A DNA stretch of 64,000 nt from Mycobacterium sp. NS-7484 (GTDB taxonomy: Bacteria; Actinomycetota; Actinomycetes; Mycobacteriales; Mycobacteriaceae), in contig NZ_MBEJ01000122.1 in NCBI RefSeq assembly GCF_001953975.1, forward strand, positions 1 to 64,000, read 5' to 3'. Made by a program: the position numbers and the translations under genes. This document shows, piece after piece, positions 5,989 to 14,145 of the stretch. The notes beneath the pieces are model-generated. The model was given only the letters and a program-made list of their open reading frames with translations. It searched no databases and had not been told where the DNA came from. Each line of letters opens with the position of its first letter. The first letter of the stretch is position 1.

Positions 5989-7647
5989 CTAGCCGTGCAT
6001 CAACTCCGCGATGTCGGTGGGGATCGGAGCGATGGGCTCGCGGCGCACCCCCTCGAGCGGTGACCACACCAGGTTTACCTGCAGTGCCGGGTCGAGATCG
6101 GGGAAGTCCGAACGTATGTGGCAGCCGCGCGTTTCACGTCGTTCCAGCGCACACTCGAGCGTGGCTCGCGCCGACAGCACGGCCGACTGCAGGTCGAAGG
6201 CGTGCGCGAGGTCTGCGAACCCGCTGATGTCGGTGTGTACAGCCACGTCGGCCATCCGGAACTCGATCTCGTCGAGCGCACCCAGCCCGGCCCGCAGCCC
6301 GGCTTCGTCGCGCACCACGCCGGCATGTTCGGTCATCAGGTTGCGCACCGAACGTTGCAATCCTCGGATGTTCTCGCTGCCATCGGCGGCCAGCAACCGG
6401 TCGATCTGGGTCTGGGCGGCACGGACGGCCGCCGGTGAGCGACGTTGGGCACCCAGCCGCGCCGAATACTGGCCTGCGGCTTGGCCGGTCAGTCGGCCGT
6501 AGACCAACACCGCGCTCAAGGAGTTTCCGTCCAGCGGGCCGGCCCCGTGCAGTCCGGTGACGGCCTCGCCGGCGGCGTAGAGCCCGTCGACCTCGGTGCG
6601 GTGGTCCTGGGGCCGGACCGCGACCCCGCCCAAGGAGTGATGCGCCGTCGGGGCCACCTCGACGGGGTCGCGGGTGATGTCGTGCCCCTGCAGCTCCAGC
6701 AGCGCCTGGTAGATGCGCGGTAGCCGCGTCACGACCTGCTCGGCGGGCAGATGCGACAGGTCGAGCCAAACCCCTCCGCTGCGGGTGCCGCGCCCCGCCT
6801 TGATCTCGGTATAGGCCGCCATCGCCACCCGGCCGGCGCCGGCCCGCTCCATCTGCTCCGGGGCGTAGCGGGCCATGAACCGCTCACCGGAGGTGTTGAG
6901 CAGATAGGCGCCCTCCTCGCATACCGAATCGCTGATCAGCGTGCCTGCCGCGGGCTCGGGGGTGAGCAACCCGAATGGCCGGAACTGCACCAGCTCGGCA
7001 TCTCGCAACCGGGCGCCCGCCTCGGCGGCGAGCCGGAACGAGTCACCGGTGTTCTCGTCGCGGCGGGCCGATGTCCGCCGCCAGATCCGGGAGTGCCCGC
7101 CGGTGGCCAGGATCACCGCGTCGGCGTGGACGAGATAGCGGGATCCGTCGACCAGATCGAAACCGTATGCACCGAACACGGCTCCGTCGTTCACCAGAAT
7201 CCGGGTGATGTAGACCGTCGAGAGCATCGGAATCCCGAGCCGCAGCGCGTATTCACGCAGGACGCGTTGCACCTCACCGGCGTCGGCCCGACGCCGGTAA
7301 GAGCGCGCCCCGCCGGCATCGTCTCGTTCCGCGCGCAGACCGAATCGCTCCAAGTCGTGGATGCCTTGAGCGGCACCCTGGGCGACCTGTTGCACGGTGC
7401 GCGGATCGGCCAACAACCGGGCCTCGCGAAGAGTGTCGGCCGCATGCTGCTCCCACGCGCCTGCCGTGCCCAGCGCGGCGTTGATGCCGCTGAGGGACCG
7501 CCCGGTGTGGTCGTCGTCCGGTGTGTGCTTGCCCACAGCCGTGACCGCGATACCCGACTCGGCGAGCTCGATGGCCGCGCGCAACCCGGCCGCGCCGACG
7601 CCGATCACGAGGACAGACGTGGCGAGCTGGTGTTCGCGGAGCGACAT
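5989..7647 (-). CDS. FAD-binding protein of the SDH/FRD flavoprotein / L-aspartate oxidase family
   Basis: The 552-aa protein has the N-terminal dinucleotide motif GVGAAG (residues 16-21), a family-type NAALGT, the HHSLGGVAV substrate-loop region, and the FAD-contact segment GLYAAGEAVTGLHGAGPLDG followed by NSLSAVLVYG. The C-terminal helical domain matches FrdA/SdhA/NadB. No iron-sulfur or membrane subunit and no nadA/nadC lie nearby, so it is an orphan flavoprotein; aspartate oxidase, fumarate reductase or another dehydrogenase activity are all possible. I chose ATG 7647 because GAGGAG lies 6 nt upstream; ATG 7653 touches that Shine-Dalgarno. It is divergent from the LuxR gene at 7778. Confidence 0.75.
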   Translation of the reverse strand: MSLREHQLATSVLVIGVGAAGLRAAIELAESGIAVTAVGKHTPDDDHTGRSLSGINAALGTAGAWEQHAADTLREARLLADPRTVQQVAQGAAQGIHDLERFGLRAERDDAGGARSYRRRADAGEVQRVLREYALRLGIPMLSTVYITRILVNDGAVFGAYGFDLVDGSRYLVHADAVILATGGHSRIWRRTSARRDENTGDSFRLAAEAGARLRDAELVQFRPFGLLTPEPAAGTLISDSVCEEGAYLLNTSGERFMARYAPEQMERAGAGRVAMAAYTEIKAGRGTRSGGVWLDLSHLPAEQVVTRLPRIYQALLELQGHDITRDPVEVAPTAHHSLGGVAVRPQDHRTEVDGLYAAGEAVTGLHGAGPLDGNSLSAVLVYGRLTGQAAGQYSARLGAQRRSPAAVRAAQTQIDRLLAADGSENIRGLQRSVRNLMTEHAGVVRDEAGLRAGLGALDEIEFRMADVAVHTDISGFADLAHAFDLQSAVLSARATLECALERRETRGCHIRSDFPDLDPALQVNLVWSPLEGVRREPIAPIPTDIAELMHG

Positions 7648-7696
7648 GGACATCTCCTCGTGACAGACCGGTGGTTATAAGTACCGACCGGGTGGC

Positions 7697-7711
7697 GTCA
7701 CGGTTTGTGAC
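7697..7711. promoter_or_regulatory. Inverted repeat GTCAC-N5-GTGAC, candidate operator
   Basis: GTCACGGTTTGTGAC lies in the 130-bp region between the divergent flavoprotein and first LuxR gene. It could bind the LuxR product or another dimeric regulator. Only the symmetry is seen. Confidence 0.3.
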
Positions 7712-7777
7712 AATCCCGGTAGATTTCTCGCCAGTCGCGCACATCCGTGCCGGCCAGCCCCGCCAGGAGTCGCCCGC

Positions 7778-10549
7778 ATGAGTGCCAGCCCGTTGCCCAA
7801 CCTGGTTGGCAGGCAACGTGAGTGCGCCCGGCTGACGGAGCTGCTCAACGGCCTGCGCCGCGGCGAATCCGCGGTCTCGGTGATCCGAGGTGAGGCGGGC
7901 ATCGGCAAATCGGTGTTGCTGGAGTTTGTGGCGGCCCATGCCTCGGGCATCACCGTCACCACGGCCCGCGGCATCGAGGCCGACATGGAGCTCGCCTACG
8001 CCGGGCTGCATCAACTGTGCGCACCGTTTCTCTCCGCGATCGATGCGCTGCCCGTGCCCCAGCGCGACGCGCTGCGGGTCGCGTTCGGTTTGGCCGCCGG
8101 TGATCCGCCGGATCGCTTCCTGGTCGGCCTGGCGGTGTTGACCCTGCTCACCCGGGCCTCGGAGACGCGTCCGGTGCTGGTCATCGTCGACGACGCGCAG
8201 TGGCTGGACCAGGTGTCGGTGCTGACGCTGGAGTTCGTGGCACGCCGGCTGTTGGCCGAGGCCGTCGCGATGGTGTTCGCGGTGCGTGACCCCGAAGGGC
8301 ATGCCGTGCTCAAGGATCTGCCCGAGCTGCGGCTCGGTGGGCTCGACCCGACGGCGGGCGGCGAGCTGTTGGAGGCCGCGGTGGACGGCCGGCTGGAAGA
8401 ACGGGTACGCGACCGGCTGGTGGCCGAGACATCCGGAAATCCGCTCGCACTTCTGGAGCTCTACCGCGGACGCAGTGCGGCCGAGCTCGCCTACGGCGTC
8501 GAGGCGGATGAGGCGACGAACCGCGAATCGGTGTCGAGCCGCGTCGAACAGGACTTCGCCGACCGGATCCAGATGCTGCCGGCACCGACCCGAACACTGC
8601 TGTTGATCGCGGCCGCCGACCCGGTCGGGGAGGCCCGGTTGCTGCTGCGTGCGGCCGAGGCGATGGACATCGTCCCCGATGCGGCACCGGCCAAGGCGGC
8701 TGGCCTGATCGAATTCGGTGAGTCCGTGCGGTTCCGCCATCCGCTGGTCCGCTCGGCGGTGTACCGCCAGGCCGATCCTGATGAGCGTCGGGCGGTGCAC
8801 CGGGCTCTGGCAGCGGTCACCGACCCGGTCCTGAATCCCGACCGCTGCGCCTGGCACGCCGCAGAGGCGGCCGACGGGCCCGACGAGGAGGTCGCGGCGG
8901 GGTTGGACCGCGCTGCCGGCCGCGCGCGGCAGCGCGGCGGAATGGCGGCCGAGGCGGTTCTGCTGGAACGTGCCACCGAACTGACCCCGGACGTCTGGCA
9001 GCGCGGCCGCCGGGCACTTGCGGCCGCCGAGGCGCATTTCTCGGCCGCCGCACCCGATCGCGCCACCGAGTTGGCCACCATGGCCAGCCTGTGCCCGCTC
9101 GACCCATTGGACCAGGCCCGGCTGGCCCGACTGCGCGCCCGAATCCTGTTCGGCCGCAGCCGAAGTGACGAGGCAGCCCCGTTACTGCTCGACGCCGCCG
9201 AACAATTCACGGCCGCCGAGTCACCACTGGCCCGCGAGACCTACCTGGAGGCGATCAGCGCCACCGTGTTCGCCGGCCGGGTCCACGGGCCGGCCGGCGC
9301 CAGGGCCGCGGCGGTCGCCGCCTGCGCATCGGGTGCTCCGCCGTCGAACTCGCCTGCCGCCGATCTGCTGCTCGACGGTGTGGCCACGCTGCTGGCCGAC
9401 GGACATGACGCCGGGGTGCCGGTCCTGCGCCGAGCCTTCGAACCGTTCGCGCAAGAGGAACTACGCAGCCGCGAAGCGACCATGCGATGGCTGCTGCTCG
9501 TGCCGGTCGCGCTGGAATCGTTCATCCACTACGGCTGGGATCTGCCCGCGTGGGATGCCTTCGCAACCCGTGCAGTACGGCTCGCCCGCGACATCGGCGC
9601 ACTCGGGGTGTTGCCCCCGGCCCTGATCTACCTCGGCGGCGTCTACATCCACCACGGCGATTTCGCCACGGCCGCCCGCATGATCGAGGAGGCCGACGCG
9701 ATCTCCGCCGCGACCGGACAGACCCCACACGCGTACGCCTCGCTGGTGTTGGCCGCGTGGCGGGGCGACGAGGCCGCCGCTGCCGGCCCGATCGCCGAGG
9801 CCAAGGCACGTGCCGCGCAGCACGGCGAGGTCTCGCTGTTGGGCGTCACCGGCTACGTCCAGGGAGTGCTGTACAACGGCCTGGCCCGCTACGACGAGGC
9901 GCTCGCGGCGGCCCGGACGGGCATCGAGCACGACGGTTACAACTTCACCGGGCTGTCGTTGGTCGAGCATGTCGAGGCCGCCGTCCGGTGCGGTGAGCTC
10001 GACGCGGCCCGCACCTCACTGGCCCGTCTCGTCGAACTGACCCACGCCGCCGATTCCGGGTGGGCCCGCGGCGTCAGCGCGCGCAGCCGGGCCCTGCTCG
10101 CCGACGGCGACGAGGCAGATGCGCTGTACCGCACGGCCATCGAGGAGATCGCCGGCGACCGCGTGGTCGTGGAGGTGGCACGCACCCATCTGCTGTACGG
10201 AGAGTGGCTGCGCCGCAACCGGCAGCGGGCAGTGGCGCGCGAGCAACTCAGGACCGCCCACGAGATGTTCGACGGCATGGGGGCCACGGCGTTCGCCGAG
10301 CGGGCCCGACGCGAACTACTGGCCACAGGTGAACATGTGCGCACCCGCGAAACCGGGCCGGCGACCAGCCTGACTCCACAGGAGGCGCAGATCGCCGCGT
10401 TGGCCGCCGCCGGGATGACCAATCCGAAGATCGGTGCGGAGCTGTTCCTCAGCCCGCACACCGTGGAGTGGCACCTTCGCAAGGTGTACACGAAGCTCGG
10501 CGTCAGCTCCCGACGTGAGCTGCCCGGTGCGCTCGGGGCAGCCGGCTAG
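7778..10549 (+). CDS. LAL/MalT-like LuxR-family transcriptional regulator 1
   Basis: This 923-aa protein starts at ATG 7778 behind CAGGAG. The N-terminal AAA/STAND ATPase has Walker A GEAGIGKS (38-45) and Walker B VLVIVDDAQWLD (~residues 130-141). A long TPR-like helical region fills the middle, and a C-terminal LuxR HTH (LTPQEAQIAALAAAGMTNPK onward, ending LGVSSRREL) binds DNA. Such regulators are ATP- and ligand-gated activators; the inducer is unknown. It is the first of three paralogues in tandem and is divergent from the flavoprotein, a plausible target. Confidence 0.9.
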   Translation: MSASPLPNLVGRQRECARLTELLNGLRRGESAVSVIRGEAGIGKSVLLEFVAAHASGITVTTARGIEADMELAYAGLHQLCAPFLSAIDALPVPQRDALRVAFGLAAGDPPDRFLVGLAVLTLLTRASETRPVLVIVDDAQWLDQVSVLTLEFVARRLLAEAVAMVFAVRDPEGHAVLKDLPELRLGGLDPTAGGELLEAAVDGRLEERVRDRLVAETSGNPLALLELYRGRSAAELAYGVEADEATNRESVSSRVEQDFADRIQMLPAPTRTLLLIAAADPVGEARLLLRAAEAMDIVPDAAPAKAAGLIEFGESVRFRHPLVRSAVYRQADPDERRAVHRALAAVTDPVLNPDRCAWHAAEAADGPDEEVAAGLDRAAGRARQRGGMAAEAVLLERATELTPDVWQRGRRALAAAEAHFSAAAPDRATELATMASLCPLDPLDQARLARLRARILFGRSRSDEAAPLLLDAAEQFTAAESPLARETYLEAISATVFAGRVHGPAGARAAAVAACASGAPPSNSPAADLLLDGVATLLADGHDAGVPVLRRAFEPFAQEELRSREATMRWLLLVPVALESFIHYGWDLPAWDAFATRAVRLARDIGALGVLPPALIYLGGVYIHHGDFATAARMIEEADAISAATGQTPHAYASLVLAAWRGDEAAAAGPIAEAKARAAQHGEVSLLGVTGYVQGVLYNGLARYDEALAAARTGIEHDGYNFTGLSLVEHVEAAVRCGELDAARTSLARLVELTHAADSGWARGVSARSRALLADGDEADALYRTAIEEIAGDRVVVEVARTHLLYGEWLRRNRQRAVAREQLRTAHEMFDGMGATAFAERARRELLATGEHVRTRETGPATSLTPQEAQIAALAAAGMTNPKIGAELFLSPHTVEWHLRKVYTKLGVSSRRELPGALGAAG

Positions 10550-10566
10550 GGCCGATACGTGGTGCT

Positions 10567-10618
10567 CCGTGGCAGTCCGTGGGGTGGGCGCCACGGACTC
10601 GACCACGGACCTCCGTGG
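10567..10618 (+). promoter_or_regulatory. Mutually exclusive hairpins (terminator/attenuator-like)
   Basis: AGTCCGTGG (10574-10582) pairs perfectly with CCACGGACT (10591-10599), and CCACGGA (10603-10609) with TCCGTGG (10612-10618). CCGTGG occurs three times and CCACGG twice, so alternative pairings compete. The site follows LuxR-1 by 17 bp and precedes the ECF gene by 35 bp. There is no U-tract. Confidence 0.45.
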
Positions 10619-10653
10619 CGCGACGGCGGGCACGTGGGACCGAAAGTGGAACC

Positions 10654-11286
10654 ATGCCGCCATCCGCCGACCTCGACGTGGCCCTCGACATCTTCCTGAG
10701 TCACCGGCCGCGGTTGTTCGGGATCGCCTACCGGGTCACCGGCGAGGTGTGCGGGGCCGAAGATCTGGTCCAGGAGGCCTGGTTGCGCTGGCAGCGCACC
10801 GACCGGGCCCGGGTCGAGAACCCGGCCGCGTTCCTGATCACCACCACGACCAATCTGGCCATCAACGTGATCCAGTCCGCGCGGCACCGTCATGAGGCCC
10901 CGACCGCGTCACCGTTGGGACAGCTCACCGAGTCCGGCGAGGACGCGTCCGCCCGCAGCGCCGAGCGGACGGCGCTGATCGAGGATGTGCTCGCCTTGCT
11001 CATGGCCAGGTTGTCGCCGGGGGAGCTGGCCGCCTATCTGCTGCGCAAGGGATTCGGCTACCCCTATGCCGACGTTGCCGCGCTGCTGACGCTCAGCGTC
11101 GCCAATGCCCGCCAGCTGGTTCGTCGCGCCCAGACCCGGTTGGATGTGGGCCGGCGCGTGACACCGGTTCCGGTGGGGACGCACCGCCGCCTGGTCAAGG
11201 CGTTTCTGGCGGCGGCCCACACCGGCGAACTGCGGGAGTTGGAGCGGGTGCTGGTCGAGGATTTCGCGTGCTCACGAGCGGCGTGA
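10654..11286 (+). CDS. ECF sigma factor, SigJ/ECF41-like, C-terminally truncated
   Basis: The 210-aa protein has a sigma-2 region (RLFGIAYRVTGEVCGAEDLV then QEAWLRW) and a sigma-4 region (SPGELAAYLLRKGFGYPYAD then VAALLTLSVANARQLVRRAQ). SigJ/ECF41 factors normally continue for ~110 residues into a SnoaL-like domain that controls activity. Here that domain stops after about 28 residues (RRLVKAFLAAAHTGELRELE onward) with an unrelated FACSRAA end. No anti-sigma gene is adjacent. It may be a relic or a de-regulated sigma factor. ATG 10654 gives MPPSADLDVALDIFLSHRPR. Confidence 0.7.
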   Translation: MPPSADLDVALDIFLSHRPRLFGIAYRVTGEVCGAEDLVQEAWLRWQRTDRARVENPAAFLITTTTNLAINVIQSARHRHEAPTASPLGQLTESGEDASARSAERTALIEDVLALLMARLSPGELAAYLLRKGFGYPYADVAALLTLSVANARQLVRRAQTRLDVGRRVTPVPVGTHRRLVKAFLAAAHTGELRELERVLVEDFACSRAA

Positions 11287-11330
11287 CCAGCTGGTCGACC
11301 TGGTCGGTCGACACGCTGCGCGTCGAGAAC

Positions 11331-14105
11331 ATGGAGCGCAGGGGCACCGGCCGGCTGCTCGGCCGGCATCGGGAATGTGCGACGCTCGACGACCTCGTCG
11401 CGGGGGCGGTGAATGGTCGCAGCGCATCGGTGGTGTTACGTGGTGAGGCGGGGATCGGCAAGACCGCGCTGTTGGACCACGTGGCCGAGCACGCCCCGGG
11501 CTGCCGGGTGGCACGCATCACGGGTGTCGAGGCGGAGGCCGAACTGGCTTTCGGTGCGCTGCACCAACTCTGCGCGCCGTTCACCGATCATCTCGACCGG
11601 CTGCCGGATCCGCAGCGGGCGGCGCTACAGGCGGCCTTCGGGTTCGGGGGCGGCGCTCCTCCCGATCGCTTCTTGGTCGGATTGGCCGTCTTGAGCCTGC
11701 TGGCCGACGCAGCCGCGCGCAAGCCCGTGGTCTGCCTGATCGACGATGCCCAGTGGCTGGACCAGATGTCGGCCCACACACTGTCTTTCGTCGCCCGTCG
11801 GCTCCTGGCCGAGCGCGTGGCGCTGGTGTTTGCCGTACGTGAACCGGTCCGCGTCGACGCGCTGAAGGAGCTACCCCGACTGCAGGTGGAGGGTCTGGGT
11901 GAGCACGACGCTCGCGCCCTGCTGGCCGCGGGAACGCCTGGCCGGATCGACGACCGTGTCCTGCACCGCATCCTGGCCGAGGCCCGAGGCAATCCGCTTG
12001 CGCTGCTCGAACTTCCCCGCGAGGTGGGGCAGACCCCTCCGGTCGCCGGGCCCGGACGCTCGCCCGGTGAGCCGCCGGCCCACCGGATCGAGACCGGCTT
12101 CCGGCGTCGTCTCGGCTCCCTGTCGCTCGATGCCCAACGTCTGATCCTGCTCGCGGCGGCCGATCCGGTGGGCGATGTGGCACTGCTGCGGCGCGCCGCA
12201 GCGGGGCTCGGCATCGATATGGCCGCTGCCGGCCTGGAAACCGAGGAGGCCGATCTGCTCACCGTGGGCACCATGGTCCGGTTCCGTCATCCGCTGGTGC
12301 GGTCGGCGGCCTACCGGTCGGCGACACTCCAGCAGCGGCAGCAGGTGCACCGGGCGCTGGCCGAGGCGACCGATCCAGACCATGACCCGGATCGCCGGGT
12401 GTGGCATTTGGCCACTGCCGCAGAGGTTCCCGACGAGGAGGTGGCCGCCGGTCTGGAGTGGGCGGCTGACCGGGCCCGGGCGCGCGGTGGTGCGGCCGCG
12501 GCCGCAGCCTTTCTCGACCGGGCCGTCCAACTGACCCCAGACCCGCTCCGTCGCGGCACCCGTGCCTTGGCCGCGGCCCAGGCCAAGAGCGAGGCAGGGG
12601 AGTTCGGCGACGCTCTCGATTTGCTCGACGTCGGTGCCGCCCAGCCGCTGGACGAGCAGCAGCGAGCACTCGCGGAATTGATCCGCGGACGCAGCCTGTT
12701 CTCGTCCCGCAGCGCGAGCGCGGGGCTGCCGTTACTGCTGAGCGCCGCCAAACAGCTTGAGCCACTTGATGCTGCACTGGCCACCGAGACCTATCGCGAT
12801 GCCATCTACGCCGCGCTCACCGCCGGCCGCTTGTCGGAGGACACCGGTGTCGAGCAGGTTGCGGCGGCCGTCCTGACGATGCCCCGCCCGGCGAATCCGA
12901 CGCGGGCGGACCAGCTGCTCGAGGGGGTGTCCCGGATAACGGTCGACGGTTACGCGGCCGGTGCGTCGCTGGTTCAGCGCGCCCTGACCGCCTACCTGAC
13001 GACCCCCATCGGAGCCCAGGAAGGACTGGGTTGGCTGCCGTTGGCATGCCGATTGGCACACAACACTTGGGAATTCGATGCCTGGTCGGCACTGTCGGCA
13101 ACCCTGGTGGAACTGGCGATCGAGGCCGGTGCGCTCGCGGTGCTGCCGTCGGCGCTGCTGCTGCGGTTGTCGAATCGGGTCTACGCCGGCGACCTCGCCG
13201 CATCCGACGCGTTGGTCAGCCAGGCGGCTACCTTAGGCGAGGTGATCGGCAGCAGTTTCTTCGCGCATTACGGCGCGGTGGTGGTCGAGCCCTGGCGCGG
13301 CGACGAGATGCGAACGCGGCAGGCGATCGACTCGATCACCGGTGATCCGATGTTGCACGGGGAGGGTAAGACGCTGACGGCGACGGAATGGTCGGCCGCG
13401 GTGCTCTACAACGGACTCGGCCGGTACGAGGAGGCGCTCGCAGCCGCGCGTCGCGGGTCGGCGTACCCGCGGGAGCTCGGTCTGTCGACGTGGTCGATGG
13501 TCGAATTCATCGAGGCCGCAGCGCGACTCGGTCGGTCGTCGGAAGCCGAAGACGCGGTGCGGCATATCGAAGGCATGGCTGCGGTCAGTCAAACCCACTG
13601 GGCGCGTGGCACCGCCGCATACGTTCGCGCGTTGGTCGCCGACGGCGCAGCCGCGGAAGAACACCATCGGGAAGCGATCGAGTTACTCGCGCTCTCAGGC
13701 GTGGGAATGCTCACAGCGCGAGCATATTTGGTGTACGGAGAGTGGTTGAGCCGTGAGCAGCGTCACGAGGATGCCCGGCAGACACTGGGCCGCGCACACG
13801 AACTGCTGGGAGGCATCGGTGCGCGCGGCTTCGCCGAGCGGGCCGCTCGCCAACTTGCGGCAGCGGGTGGGCCGGCGCACGAGCCGTCGACCGCTCGATC
13901 GAGGCCGGCCGGCGCGGCGCTCACCGACCAGGAGCGGCAGATCGCTGCGCTGGCTGCCGACGGGCTGACCAACGCGCAGATCGGCGCTGCGATGTACATC
14001 AGCGCCCACACCGTGGAATGGCACATGCGAAAGGTGTTCAGCAAGTTGGGCATCCGCTCCCGACGGGATATCGCGGGGAGGCTGGCCGCCGATCCCTCGG
14101 CCTAG
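11331..14105 (+). CDS. LAL/MalT-like LuxR-family transcriptional regulator 2
   Basis: The product is 924 aa from ATG 11331 (MERRGTGRLLGRHRECATLD). A GTG at 11268 would add 21 residues of low-quality sequence and overlap the ECF gene. Walker A is GEAGIGKT, Walker B VVCLIDDAQWLD, and the C-terminal LuxR HTH is LTDQERQIAALAADGLTNAQ onward, ending LGIRSRRDI. Domain order is the same as regulator 1, with the same conserved blocks (LHQLCAPF, FVARRLLAE, RHPLVRSA), so they are paralogues. The inducer is unknown. Confidence 0.9.
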   Translation: MERRGTGRLLGRHRECATLDDLVAGAVNGRSASVVLRGEAGIGKTALLDHVAEHAPGCRVARITGVEAEAELAFGALHQLCAPFTDHLDRLPDPQRAALQAAFGFGGGAPPDRFLVGLAVLSLLADAAARKPVVCLIDDAQWLDQMSAHTLSFVARRLLAERVALVFAVREPVRVDALKELPRLQVEGLGEHDARALLAAGTPGRIDDRVLHRILAEARGNPLALLELPREVGQTPPVAGPGRSPGEPPAHRIETGFRRRLGSLSLDAQRLILLAAADPVGDVALLRRAAAGLGIDMAAAGLETEEADLLTVGTMVRFRHPLVRSAAYRSATLQQRQQVHRALAEATDPDHDPDRRVWHLATAAEVPDEEVAAGLEWAADRARARGGAAAAAAFLDRAVQLTPDPLRRGTRALAAAQAKSEAGEFGDALDLLDVGAAQPLDEQQRALAELIRGRSLFSSRSASAGLPLLLSAAKQLEPLDAALATETYRDAIYAALTAGRLSEDTGVEQVAAAVLTMPRPANPTRADQLLEGVSRITVDGYAAGASLVQRALTAYLTTPIGAQEGLGWLPLACRLAHNTWEFDAWSALSATLVELAIEAGALAVLPSALLLRLSNRVYAGDLAASDALVSQAATLGEVIGSSFFAHYGAVVVEPWRGDEMRTRQAIDSITGDPMLHGEGKTLTATEWSAAVLYNGLGRYEEALAAARRGSAYPRELGLSTWSMVEFIEAAARLGRSSEAEDAVRHIEGMAAVSQTHWARGTAAYVRALVADGAAAEEHHREAIELLALSGVGMLTARAYLVYGEWLSREQRHEDARQTLGRAHELLGGIGARGFAERAARQLAAAGGPAHEPSTARSRPAGAALTDQERQIAALAADGLTNAQIGAAMYISAHTVEWHMRKVFSKLGIRSRRDIAGRLAADPSA

Positions 14106-14145
14106 GTTCTGTCACATTTCGGCTATCCGAGCGGTCTATATTCAT

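Noticed and set aside
7274..9037. 587-codon minus-strand open frame over the flavoprotein start and LuxR-1
   Set aside because: Antisense and out-of-frame shadow without recognisable domain; both true genes are explained in other frames.
11268..11330. Upstream GTG start for LuxR-2
   Set aside because: It adds 21 residues of unconserved sequence and overlaps the ECF gene; ATG 11331 aligns with the starts of the paralogues.
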